Assembly: GCF_024323335.1 (NCBI RefSeq) | Contig: NC_066580.1 | Span: 89,900,547-89,964,546 of the forward strand | DNA from: Lathyrus oleraceus | Lineage: Eukaryota; Streptophyta; Magnoliopsida; Fabales; Fabaceae | DNA length: 64,000 nucleotides | Direction of reading: 5' to 3' | Part shown: positions 11,101-24,565 of the stretch, piece after piece | Layout of the letters: every line of letters starts with the position of its first letter | Numbering within the stretch: the first letter of the stretch is position 1 | Made by a program: the position numbers and the translations under genes | Notes under the pieces: generated by a model | What the model saw: only the letters and a program-made list of their open reading frames with translations | The model's database searches: none | Told to the model about the DNA's origin: nothing

Positions 11101-11413
11101 CGACCCCTGAGTCGATGTCGATGTCGTTGTCTTTATTTCCTCGACCCCGAGTCGATGTCTTTATCTTTATTTTATTAACCCCCGAGTTGATATGTTTTCG
11201 ACCCCTGAACTGATATCATTATATTTATTTCCTCGACCCCTTATTCGATGTCTTTGTCTTTATTTTTTCAACCCCCAAGTTGATATGTTCTCGACCCTCG
11301 AGTCGATGTAGTTGTCTTTATTTCCTCAACCCCCGAGTTGATATCTCTGCCTTTATTTTCTCAACCCTCAAGTTGATATGTTGTCTTTATTTTCTCAACC
11401 CCCATTTAATATT
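8126..11413. repeat. Array unit 2
   Basis: 3288 bp. Belongs to the homogeneous core (units 2-6) but carries GTACAACTTA and GAGTCAATG, two variants also found together in unit 8. Private GGCGGAGGG near its start (others GGCGGCGGG). Shares TTTTTTGTG with unit 3. Confidence 0.97.
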
Positions 11414-14400
11414 GTCAGGAACTTTAGTTAGAGGCGGCGGGAGTATCTTGAATTAAAAATATGTCTTACTCTTTTTGTGCTGATGAGTTTGGAGAGAAAG
11501 CCCGCTCTGAAATTTTGTTCCCTATGCACATACATTATTTCAAAAGCTTTGAGTCAGGGCTCTTTCGCCAAGTATTTCCTAGTGATTTGATTTTTCACCA
11601 ATTGGGAATCGATAATGGCCTTCAGATTCAAATAGCTCGTCTCAAGGGCGAGGATTATGCCGACGATGAGGGCTTCATACTAAGCCTGATTGTTGATAGC
11701 CTTGGATTCAAACTTCAACAATTTCTCAATTAATGGGTTGTTCGTTCCTTCCAGCACTATCTTGACACTGCTTCCCTTTAAGTTAGACGCATCATCTACA
11801 GACAACGTCCGTATGTGGGGAGCCTCGTCGCCAACTAACGAGCTTAATTCAACCAAGAAATCAGACAATACATGTGACTTGATATTTCCTTTAGGTATAG
11901 ACTAGATATGGTAATGTGCATATCCAATACAGGTATTTCTTGCTAGATTTGGTTTCTCAAGTCGATTGGGGTAGTTGGTTTTTATCATTACTCGATGCCC
12001 ATGAACGTCATGTATGAGTTTTCTTACATTTATCACAGCTTCTAGAGCAAGTCTTTCAATCTTCTGATATCGGGTCTCAGCGCCCTTAAACTCTTTACTC
12101 ACAATATAGACAGGACGATGAGCTTTACCTGTCTCTTGGACAAGCACCGAACTCATCGCCTGATCAATAACTGACAAATAGAGGAAGGGGGTGAACCTTC
12201 TATTAAGCATGTCAAGATGGATGGTGTAACACCCTGAATTCAATTAAATTTAGTTGTATTTTATTTTATTATTTGAGTGATTTAATATGTTTTTTTTTAT
12301 TATTTGGTGAATATATGTCATATGTGGCATTAGTGGGTATGTTGTTGGAAGTTAGGAGGGTGGTAGAAATTAATTACAATTTTTAATTAATTTTAAAATG
12401 ATTAAAAATACAGAATAATAAATAAAATAATATAAATAATGATATTTTGGTGAAAATTATAAAATTTAGAAAAATAAGGGAAATTAGAGATGAGAAGGGT
12501 AAAAGTGGAATAACCAAAATAGTGGAATTAGGTTTAAATTTAAAAAGAAAAGTGTGAGGGTTGAGGGAGTTTACTGATACGTAGAAGTTGTATTGAGAAA
12601 AAAAGGAAAGAGGCAAAGTGAGAAAAAGGAAGAACAATGGATTTTTTGGGGAAAAGATCACCATAGCTAGAGCTTGAGTAATTGCTGGAAATTCAGGTAA
12701 GGGGGAAACTATCCTAATAAAGGTGTTATTGCATGAGGGATAGAGAGAGATCCTCACCCTCCTATAGATTTTGTCATCTTTTTCACCATTGTCGAGATTT
12801 ATGTGTTTTTGGATGGAATTATGTGTAATAAATTATGTTTGTTGTGAAATATATGCAATTCATATTCCGTTTATATTGAAAAAATATGCATGATGTGACT
12901 ATGTGCATCTAAATGTGGTAGTTGTTGTTGGTGTGTTTTGGTTTTTTTGAACATAAGATTAGATTCATGGTTAATTGATTATTGATGATAATGATACTTG
13001 AGGAAGTACAGCTTAAATCAATGGTATATGTGAGACGTTATGATAATTCACGTTAAAAATTATATTGGGATAGATTTAGGTTGAAAAAATTAGGCTTATA
13101 AGTCGAATTCTTGTGAAAATTTAGCAGAAAAACGCTGCAGACTGATTTAATTCGAATCATGGGATTACACTATAAAATTTTATTCGAATCATAGACTCTT
13201 GGTGGCCTCTGCCTGATTTGATTCGAATCACAGATTACACATGATTCGAATCATGAAGGCATATTTTGTTCAAAATATTGTTTTCATCATAACTTGAGTT
13301 TCGCGACTCCGTTTGAGACGCGGTTCGAAGGGTTGGGTAGCTAGCGTGAAATAATATGTTATTATGGTTAAATAGAGGTTTAATATATGCATGAAAATAT
13401 GAAGAGTATGTTTACTTGTGATAAGTCTTACGAGACGAATATTGAATAATCATGTAATCGTGAATTGATGGTTGTCATGTGTTGAGTTTGTGACATTAGA
13501 ATGTTCTGAGTGAAGGGTGTTATGTGTTTATGAAAATCATGGAAATTTTTTGTGATAAAATATCATGATAAGTTTAATAAGGTGTGAATTATAATTATGT
13601 GTATGAGTTGTGAATTGTCAGTATAATTATGTGTTGATGAATATAGTTATATGTTTCAGAATCTTTGTATAATTATATGATGAGTTAAAATTACATGTTA
13701 TTGATGTGATATGTGATGTGGTTTTATAATGTCCTGCGAATATAATTATATGTGTTTGTGTTCAAGTGAGTAGTTCTGAAGTGGGGACTACTGTCATACC
13801 CCAATTTTGTCCGGACATTTCAAACTTCCATGCATCCAAATTTACTTTGCTTTGCTTGGAATAAATTTTTGGTTATACAGACAGGCCGGTTGAATCAATT
13901 TTCAAATGTACGTAAAATTAGTGAGCGAAAATTTTCGAGAACGGGCTTGAAATTGTCAATTTTATTGATCTATGATTCGCGTAGTTTAACCCGGTGTGCT
14001 CGTTTAATTTTTTCGACTCCATTTCCGGTCGCATTTTGATCAGCCTTGGCCTCTTCAACCGGTCGTTTTTTACTTTAAAATTTGATATTTTCTTGTCTGT
14101 TTTCTAGAAGTTTATTTTGTATAAATCATTGTAATGTATTCATTTTAATTTTTCAAGCATTTTCACGCCTAATTTTTATTTATATATAATCCTTTTATCA
14201 TAAAGTTGATTTTTTTTCGCTCCCCCGAGTCGATGTTGTTGTCTTTATTTTCTCAATCCCCGAGTTTATTTTTTCACGACCCTCAAGTCGATGTTGTCTT
14301 TATTTTCTCAACCCCGAGTTGATTTGTTCTCGACCCCCCGAGTCGATGTTGTCATTTTATTTTCTCAACCCTCGAGTTGGTATGTTCTCGACCCCTGAGT

Positions 14401-14701
14401 CGATGTCGATGTCGTTGTCTTTATTTCCTCGACCCCGAGTCGATGTCTTTATCTTTATTTTATTAACCCCCGAGTTGATATGTTTTCGACCCCTGAACTG
14501 ATATCATTATATTTATTTCCTCGACCCCTTATTCGATGTCTTTGTCTTTATTTTTTCAACCCCCAAGTTGATATGTTCTCGACCCTCGAGTCGATGTAGT
14601 TGTCTTTATTTCCTCAACCCCCGAGTTGATATCTCTGCCTTTATTTTCTCAACCCTCAAGTTGATATGTTGTCTTTATTTTCTCAACCCCCATTTAATAT
14701 T
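11414..14701. repeat. Array unit 3
   Basis: 3288 bp core unit. Shares TTTTTTGTG with unit 2; has the majority GAGTCGATG minisatellite variant. Confidence 0.97.
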
Positions 14702-17700
14702 GTCAGGAACTTTAGTTAGAGGCGGCGGGAGTATCTTGAATTAAAAATATGTCTTACTCTTTTTGTGCTGATGAGTTTGGAGAGAAAGCCCGCTCTGAAA
14801 TTTTGTTCCCTATGCACATACATTATTTCAAAAGCTTTGAGTCAGGGCTCTTTCGCCAAGTATTTCCTAGTGATTTGATTTTTCACCAATTGGGAATCGA
14901 TAATGGCCTTCAGATTCAAATAGCTCGTCTCAAGGGCGAGGATTATGCCGACGATGAGGGCTTCATACTAAGCCTGATTGTTGATAGCCTTGGATTCAAA
15001 CTTCAACAATTTCTCAATTAATGGGTTGTTCGTTCCTTCCAGCACTATCTTGACACTGCTTCCCTTTAAGTTAGACGCATCATCTACAGACAACGTCCGT
15101 ATGTGGGGAGCCTCGTCGCCAACTAACGAGCTTAATTCAACCAAGAAATCAGACAATACATGTGACTTGATATTTCCTTTAGGTATAGACTAGATATGGT
15201 AATGTGCATATCCAATACAGGTATTTCTTGCTAGATTTGGTTTCTCAAGTCGATTGGGGTAGTTGGTTTTTATCATTACTCGATGCCCATGAACGTCATG
15301 TATGAGTTTTCTTACATTTATCACAGCTTCTAGAGCAAGTCTTTCAATCTTCTGATATCGGGTCTCAGCGCCCTTAAACTCTTTACTCACAATATAGACA
15401 GGACGATGAGCTTTACCTGTCTCTTGGACAAGCACCGAACTCATCGCCTGATCAATAACTGACAAATAGAGGAAGGGGGTGAACCTTCTATTAAGCATGT
15501 CAAGATGGATGGTGTAACACCCTGAATTCAATTAAATTTAGTTGTATTTTATTTTATTATTTGAGTGATTTAATATGTTTTTTTTTATTATTTGGTGAAT
15601 ATATGTCATATGTGGCATTAGTGGGTATGTTGTTGGAAGTTAGGAGGGTGGTAGAAATTAATTACAATTTTTAATTAATTTTAAAATGATTAAAAATACA
15701 GAATAATAAATAAAATAATATAAATAATGATATTTTGGTGAAAATTATAAAATTTAGAAAAATAAGGGAAATTAGAGATGAGAAGGGTAAAAGTGGAATA
15801 ACCAAAATAGTGGAATTAGGTTTAAATTTAAAAAGAAAAGTGTGAGGGTTGAGGGAGTTTACTGATACGTAGAAGTTGTATTGAGAAAAAAAGGAAAGAG
15901 GCAAAGTGAGAAAAAGGAAGAACAATGGATTTTTTGGGGAAAAGATCACCATAGCTAGAGCTTGAGTAATTGCTGGAAATTCAGGTAAGGGGGAAACTAT
16001 CCTAATAAAGGTGTTATTGCATGAGGGATAGAGAGAGATCCTCACCCTCCTATAGATTTTGTCATCTTTTTCACCATTGTCGAGATTTATGTGTTTTTGG
16101 ATGGAATTATGTGTAATAAATTATGTTTGTTGTGAAATATATGCAATTCATATTCCGTTTATATTGAAAAAATATGCATGATGTGACTATGTGCATCTAA
16201 ATGTGGTAGTTGTTGTTGGTGTGTTTTGGTTTTTTTGAACATAAGATTAGATTCATGGTTAATTGATTATTGATGATAATGATACTTGAGGAAGTACAGC
16301 TTAAATCAATGGTATATGTGAGACGTTATGATAATTCACGTTAAAAATTATATTGGGATAGATTTAGGTTGAAAAAATTAGGCTTATAAGTCGAATTCTT
16401 GTGAAAATTTAGCAGAAAAACGCTGCAGACTGATTTAATTCGAATCATGGGATTACACTATAAAATTTTATTCGAATCATAGACTCTTGGTGGCCTCTGC
16501 CTGATTTGATTCGAATCACAGATTACACATGATTCGAATCATGAAGGCATATTTTGTTCAAAATATTGTTTTCATCATAACTTGAGTTTCGCGACTCCGT
16601 TTGAGACGCGGTTCGAAGGGTTGGGTAGCTAGCGTGAAATAATATGTTATTATGGTTAAATAGAGGTTTAATATATGCATGAAAATATGAAGAGTATGTT
16701 TACTTGTGATAAGTCTTACGAGACGAATATTGAATAATCATGTAATCGTGAATTGATGGTTGTCATGTGTTGAGTTTGTGACATTAGAATGTTCTGAGTG
16801 AAGGGTGTTATGTGTTTATGAAAATCATGGAAATTTTTGGTGATAAAATATCATGATAAGTTTAATAAGGTGTGAATTATAATTATGTGTATGAGTTGTG
16901 AATTGTCAGTATAATTATGTGTTGATGAATATAGTTATATGTTTCAGAATCTTTGTATAATTATATGATGAGTTAAAATTACATGTTATTGATGTGATAT
17001 GTGATGTGGTTTTATAATGTCCTGCGAATATAATTATATGTGTTTGTGTTCAAGTGAGTAGTTCTGAAGTGGGGACTACTGTCATACCCCAATTTTGTCC
17101 GGACATTTCAAACTTCCATGCATCCAAATTTACTTTGCTTTGCTTGGAATAAATTTTTGGTTATACAGACAGGCCGGTTGAATCAATTTTCAAATGTACG
17201 TAAAATTAGTGAGCGAAAATTTTCGAGAACGGGCTTGAAATTGTCAATTTTATTGATCTATGATTCGCGTAGTTTAACCCGGTGTGCTCGTTTAATTTTT
17301 TCGACTCCATTTCCGGTCGCATTTTGATCAGCCTTGGCCTCTTCAACCGGTCGTTTTTTACTTTAAAATTTGATATTTTCTTGTCTGTTTTCTAGAAGTT
17401 TATTTTGTATAAATCATTGTAATGTATTCATTTTAATTTTTCAAGCATTTTCACGCCTAATTTTTATTTATATATAATCCTTTTATCATAAAGTTGATTT
17501 TTTTTCGCTCCCCCGAGTCGATGTTGTTGTCTTTATTTTCTCAATCCCCGAGTTTATTTTTTCACGACCCTCAAGTCGATGTTGTCTTTATTTTCTCAAC
17601 CCCGAGTTGATTTGTTCTCGACCCCCCGAGTCGATGTTGTCATTTTATTTTCTCAACCCTCGAGTTGGTATGTTCTCGACCCCTGAGTCGATGTCGATGT

Positions 17701-17989
17701 CGTTGTCTTTATTTCCTCGACCCCGAGTCGATGTCTTTATCTTTATTTTATTAACCCCCGAGTTGATATGTTTTCGACCCCTGAACTGATATCATTATAT
17801 TTATTTCCTCGACCCCTTATTCGATGTCTTTGTCTTTATTTTTTCAACCCCCAAGTTGATATGTTCTCGACCCTCGAGTCGATGTAGTTGTCTTTATTTC
17901 CTCAACCCCCGAGTTGATATCTCTGCCTTTATTTTCTCAACCCTCAAGTTGATATGTTGTCTTTATTTTCTCAACCCCCATTTAATATT
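14702..17989. repeat. Array unit 4
   Basis: 3288 bp core unit; no private variant noticed by eye against units 5 and 6. Confidence 0.97.
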
Positions 17990-20900
17990 GTCAGGAACTT
18001 TAGTTAGAGGCGGCGGGAGTATCTTGAATTAAAAATATGTCTTACTCTTTTTGTGCTGATGAGTTTGGAGAGAAAGCCCGCTCTGAAATTTTGTTCCCTA
18101 TGCACATACATTATTTCAAAAGCTTTGAGTCAGGGCTCTTTCGCCAAGTATTTCCTAGTGATTTGATTTTTCACCAATTGGGAATCGATAATGGCCTTCA
18201 GATTCAAATAGCTCGTCTCAAGGGCGAGGATTATGCCGACGATGAGGGCTTCATACTAAGCCTGATTGTTGATAGCCTTGGATTCAAACTTCAACAATTT
18301 CTCAATTAATGGGTTGTTCGTTCCTTCCAGCACTATCTTGACACTGCTTCCCTTTAAGTTAGACGCATCATCTACAGACAACGTCCGTATGTGGGGAGCC
18401 TCGTCGCCAACTAACGAGCTTAATTCAACCAAGAAATCAGACAATACATGTGACTTGATATTTCCTTTAGGTATAGACTAGATATGGTAATGTGCATATC
18501 CAATACAGGTATTTCTTGCTAGATTTGGTTTCTCAAGTCGATTGGGGTAGTTGGTTTTTATCATTACTCGATGCCCATGAACGTCATGTATGAGTTTTCT
18601 TACATTTATCACAGCTTCTAGAGCAAGTCTTTCAATCTTCTGATATCGGGTCTCAGCGCCCTTAAACTCTTTACTCACAATATAGACAGGACGATGAGCT
18701 TTACCTGTCTCTTGGACAAGCACCGAACTCATCGCCTGATCAATAACTGACAAATAGAGGAAGGGGGTGAACCTTCTATTAAGCATGTCAAGATGGATGG
18801 TGTAACACCCTGAATTCAATTAAATTTAGTTGTATTTTATTTTATTATTTGAGTGATTTAATATGTTTTTTTTTATTATTTGGTGAATATATGTCATATG
18901 TGGCATTAGTGGGTATGTTGTTGGAAGTTAGGAGGGTGGTAGAAATTAATTACAATTTTTAATTAATTTTAAAATGATTAAAAATACAGAATAATAAATA
19001 AAATAATATAAATAATGATATTTTGGTGAAAATTATAAAATTTAGAAAAATAAGGGAAATTAGAGATGAGAAGGGTAAAAGTGGAATAACCAAAATAGTG
19101 GAATTAGGTTTAAATTTAAAAAGAAAAGTGTGAGGGTTGAGGGAGTTTACTGATACGTAGAAGTTGTATTGAGAAAAAAAGGAAAGAGGCAAAGTGAGAA
19201 AAAGGAAGAACAATGGATTTTTTGGGGAAAAGATCACCATAGCTAGAGCTTGAGTAATTGCTGGAAATTCAGGTAAGGGGGAAACTATCCTAATAAAGGT
19301 GTTATTGCATGAGGGATAGAGAGAGATCCTCACCCTCCTATAGATTTTGTCATCTTTTTCACCATTGTCGAGATTTATGTGTTTTTGGATGGAATTATGT
19401 GTAATAAATTATGTTTGTTGTGAAATATATGCAATTCATATTCCGTTTATATTGAAAAAATATGCATGATGTGACTATGTGCATCTAAATGTGGTAGTTG
19501 TTGTTGGTGTGTTTTGGTTTTTTTGAACATAAGATTAGATTCATGGTTAATTGATTATTGATGATAATGATACTTGAGGAAGTACAGCTTAAATCAATGG
19601 TATATGTGAGACGTTATGATAATTCACGTTAAAAATTATATTGGGATAGATTTAGGTTGAAAAAATTAGGCTTATAAGTCGAATTCTTGTGAAAATTTAG
19701 CAGAAAAACGCTGCAGACTGATTTAATTCGAATCATGGGATTACACTATAAAATTTTATTCGAATCATAGACTCTTGGTGGCCTCTGCCTGATTTGATTC
19801 GAATCACAGATTACACATGATTCGAATCATGAAGGCATATTTTGTTCAAAATATTGTTTTCATCATAACTTGAGTTTCGCGACTCCGTTTGAGACGCGGT
19901 TCGAAGGGTTGGGTAGCTAGCGTGAAATAATATGTTATTATGGTTAAATAGAGGTTTAATATATGCATGAAAATATGAAGAGTATGTTTACTTGTGATAA
20001 GTCTTACGAGACGAATATTGAATAATCATGTAATCGTGAATTGATGGTTGTCATGTGTTGAGTTTGTGACATTAGAATGTTCTGAGTGAAGGGTGTTATG
20101 TGTTTATGAAAATCATGGAAATTTTTGGTGATAAAATATCATGATAAGTTTAATAAGGTGTGAATTATAATTATGTGTATGAGTTGTGAATTGTCAGTAT
20201 AATTATGTGTTGATGAATATAGTTATATGTTTCAGAATCTTTGTATAATTATATGATGAGTTAAAATTACATGTTATTGATGTGATATGTGATGTGGTTT
20301 TATAATGTCCTGCGAATATAATTATATGTGTTTGTGTTCAAGTGAGTAGTTCTGAAGTGGGGACTACTGTCATACCCCAATTTTGTCCGGACATTTCAAA
20401 CTTCCATGCATCCAAATTTACTTTGCTTTGCTTGGAATAAATTTTTGGTTATACAGACAGGCCGGTTGAATCAATTTTCAAATGTACGTAAAATTAGTGA
20501 GCGAAAATTTTCGAGAACGGGCTTGAAATTGTCAATTTTATTGATCTATGATTCGCGTAGTTTAACCCGGTGTGCTCGTTTAATTTTTTCGACTCCATTT
20601 CCGGTCGCATTTTGATCAGCCTTGGCCTCTTCAACCGGTCGTTTTTTACTTTAAAATTTGATATTTTCTTGTCTGTTTTCTAGAAGTTTATTTTGTATAA
20701 ATCATTGTAATGTATTCATTTTAATTTTTCAAGCATTTTCACGCCTAATTTTTATTTATATATAATCCTTTTATCATAAAGTTGATTTTTTTTCGCTCCC
20801 CCGAGTCGATGTTGTTGTCTTTATTTTCTCAATCCCCGAGTTTATTTTTTCACGACCCTCAAGTCGATGTTGTCTTTATTTTCTCAACCCCGAGTTGATT

Positions 20901-21277
20901 TGTTCTCGACCCCCCGAGTCGATGTTGTCATTTTATTTTCTCAACCCTCGAGTTGGTATGTTCTCGACCCCTGAGTCGATGTCGATGTCGTTGTCTTTAT
21001 TTCCTCGACCCCGAGTCGATGTCTTTATCTTTATTTTATTAACCCCCGAGTTGATATGTTTTCGACCCCTGAACTGATATCATTATATTTATTTCCTCGA
21101 CCCCTTATTCGATGTCTTTGTCTTTATTTTTTCAACCCCCAAGTTGATATGTTCTCGACCCTCGAGTCGATGTAGTTGTCTTTATTTCCTCAACCCCCGA
21201 GTTGATATCTCTGCCTTTATTTTCTCAACCCTCAAGTTGATATGTTGTCTTTATTTTCTCAACCCCCATTTAATATT
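17990..21277. repeat. Array unit 5
   Basis: 3288 bp core unit; no private variant noticed by eye against units 4 and 6. Confidence 0.97.
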
Positions 21278-24200
21278 GTCAGGAACTTTAGTTAGAGGCG
21301 GCGGGAGTATCTTGAATTAAAAATATGTCTTACTCTTTTTGTGCTGATGAGTTTGGAGAGAAAGCCCGCTCTGAAATTTTGTTCCCTATGCACATACATT
21401 ATTTCAAAAGCTTTGAGTCAGGGCTCTTTCGCCAAGTATTTCCTAGTGATTTGATTTTTCACCAATTGGGAATCGATAATGGCCTTCAGATTCAAATAGC
21501 TCGTCTCAAGGGCGAGGATTATGCCGACGATGAGGGCTTCATACTAAGCCTGATTGTTGATAGCCTTGGATTCAAACTTCAACAATTTCTCAATTAATGG
21601 GTTGTTCGTTCCTTCCAGCACTATCTTGACACTGCTTCCCTTTAAGTTAGACGCATCATCTACAGACAACGTCCGTATGTGGGGAGCCTCGTCGCCAACT
21701 AACGAGCTTAATTCAACCAAGAAATCAGACAATACATGTGACTTGATATTTCCTTTAGGTATAGACTAGATATGGTAATGTGCATATCCAATACAGGTAT
21801 TTCTTGCTAGATTTGGTTTCTCAAGTCGATTGGGGTAGTTGGTTTTTATCATTACTCGATGCCCATGAACGTCATGTATGAGTTTTCTTACATTTATCAC
21901 AGCTTCTAGAGCAAGTCTTTCAATCTTCTGATATCGGGTCTCAGCGCCCTTAAACTCTTTACTCACAATATAGACAGGACGATGAGCTTTACCTGTCTCT
22001 TGGACAAGCACCGAACTCATCGCCTGATCAATAACTGACAAATAGAGGAAGGGGGTGAACCTTCTATTAAGCATGTCAAGATGGATGGTGTAACACCCTG
22101 AATTCAATTAAATTTAGTTGTATTTTATTTTATTATTTGAGTGATTTAATATGTTTTTTTTTATTATTTGGTGAATATATGTCATATGTGGCATTAGTGG
22201 GTATGTTGTTGGAAGTTAGGAGGGTGGTAGAAATTAATTACAATTTTTAATTAATTTTAAAATGATTAAAAATACAGAATAATAAATAAAATAATATAAA
22301 TAATGATATTTTGGTGAAAATTATAAAATTTAGAAAAATAAGGGAAATTAGAGATGAGAAGGGTAAAAGTGGAATAACCAAAATAGTGGAATTAGGTTTA
22401 AATTTAAAAAGAAAAGTGTGAGGGTTGAGGGAGTTTACTGATACGTAGAAGTTGTATTGAGAAAAAAAGGAAAGAGGCAAAGTGAGAAAAAGGAAGAACA
22501 ATGGATTTTTTGGGGAAAAGATCACCATAGCTAGAGCTTGAGTAATTGCTGGAAATTCAGGTAAGGGGGAAACTATCCTAATAAAGGTGTTATTGCATGA
22601 GGGATAGAGAGAGATCCTCACCCTCCTATAGATTTTGTCATCTTTTTCACCATTGTCGAGATTTATGTGTTTTTGGATGGAATTATGTGTAATAAATTAT
22701 GTTTGTTGTGAAATATATGCAATTCATATTCCGTTTATATTGAAAAAATATGCATGATGTGACTATGTGCATCTAAATGTGGTAGTTGTTGTTGGTGTGT
22801 TTTGGTTTTTTTGAACATAAGATTAGATTCATGGTTAATTGATTATTGATGATAATGATACTTGAGGAAGTACAGCTTAAATCAATGGTATATGTGAGAC
22901 GTTATGATAATTCACGTTAAAAATTATATTGGGATAGATTTAGGTTGAAAAAATTAGGCTTATAAGTCGAATTCTTGTGAAAATTTAGCAGAAAAACGCT
23001 GCAGACTGATTTAATTCGAATCATGGGATTACACTATAAAATTTTATTCGAATCATAGACTCTTGGTGGCCTCTGCCTGATTTGATTCGAATCACAGATT
23101 ACACATGATTCGAATCATGAAGGCATATTTTGTTCAAAATATTGTTTTCATCATAACTTGAGTTTCGCGACTCCGTTTGAGACGCGGTTCGAAGGGTTGG
23201 GTAGCTAGCGTGAAATAATATGTTATTATGGTTAAATAGAGGTTTAATATATGCATGAAAATATGAAGAGTATGTTTACTTGTGATAAGTCTTACGAGAC
23301 GAATATTGAATAATCATGTAATCGTGAATTGATGGTTGTCATGTGTTGAGTTTGTGACATTAGAATGTTCTGAGTGAAGGGTGTTATGTGTTTATGAAAA
23401 TCATGGAAATTTTTGGTGATAAAATATCATGATAAGTTTAATAAGGTGTGAATTATAATTATGTGTATGAGTTGTGAATTGTCAGTATAATTATGTGTTG
23501 ATGAATATAGTTATATGTTTCAGAATCTTTGTATAATTATATGATGAGTTAAAATTACATGTTATTGATGTGATATGTGATGTGGTTTTATAATGTCCTG
23601 CGAATATAATTATATGTGTTTGTGTTCAAGTGAGTAGTTCTGAAGTGGGGACTACTGTCATACCCCAATTTTGTCCGGACATTTCAAACTTCCATGCATC
23701 CAAATTTACTTTGCTTTGCTTGGAATAAATTTTTGGTTATACAGACAGGCCGGTTGAATCAATTTTCAAATGTACGTAAAATTAGTGAGCGAAAATTTTC
23801 GAGAACGGGCTTGAAATTGTCAATTTTATTGATCTATGATTCGCGTAGTTTAACCCGGTGTGCTCGTTTAATTTTTTCGACTCCATTTCCGGTCGCATTT
23901 TGATCAGCCTTGGCCTCTTCAACCGGTCGTTTTTTACTTTAAAATTTGATATTTTCTTGTCTGTTTTCTAGAAGTTTATTTTGTATAAATCATTGTAATG
24001 TATTCATTTTAATTTTTCAAGCATTTTCACGCCTAATTTTTATTTATATATAATCCTTTTATCATAAAGTTGATTTTTTTTCGCTCCCCCGAGTCGATGT
24101 TGTTGTCTTTATTTTCTCAATCCCCGAGTTTATTTTTTCACGACCCTCAAGTCGATGTTGTCTTTATTTTCTCAACCCCGAGTTGATTTGTTCTCGACCC

Positions 24201-24565
24201 CCCGAGTCGATGTTGTCATTTTATTTTCTCAACCCTCGAGTTGGTATGTTCTCGACCCCTGAGTCGATGTCGATGTCGTTGTCTTTATTTCCTCGACCCC
24301 GAGTCGATGTCTTTATCTTTATTTTATTAACCCCCGAGTTGATATGTTTTCGACCCCTGAACTGATATCATTATATTTATTTCCTCGACCCCTTATTCGA
24401 TGTCTTTGTCTTTATTTTTTCAACCCCCAAGTTGATATGTTCTCGACCCTCGAGTCGATGTAGTTGTCTTTATTTCCTCAACCCCCGAGTTGATATCTCT
24501 GCCTTTATTTTCTCAACCCTCAAGTTGATATGTTGTCTTTATTTTCTCAACCCCCATTTAATATT
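21278..24565. repeat. Array unit 6
   Basis: 3288 bp, the last unit of the homogeneous core; no private variant noticed by eye. Confidence 0.97.
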
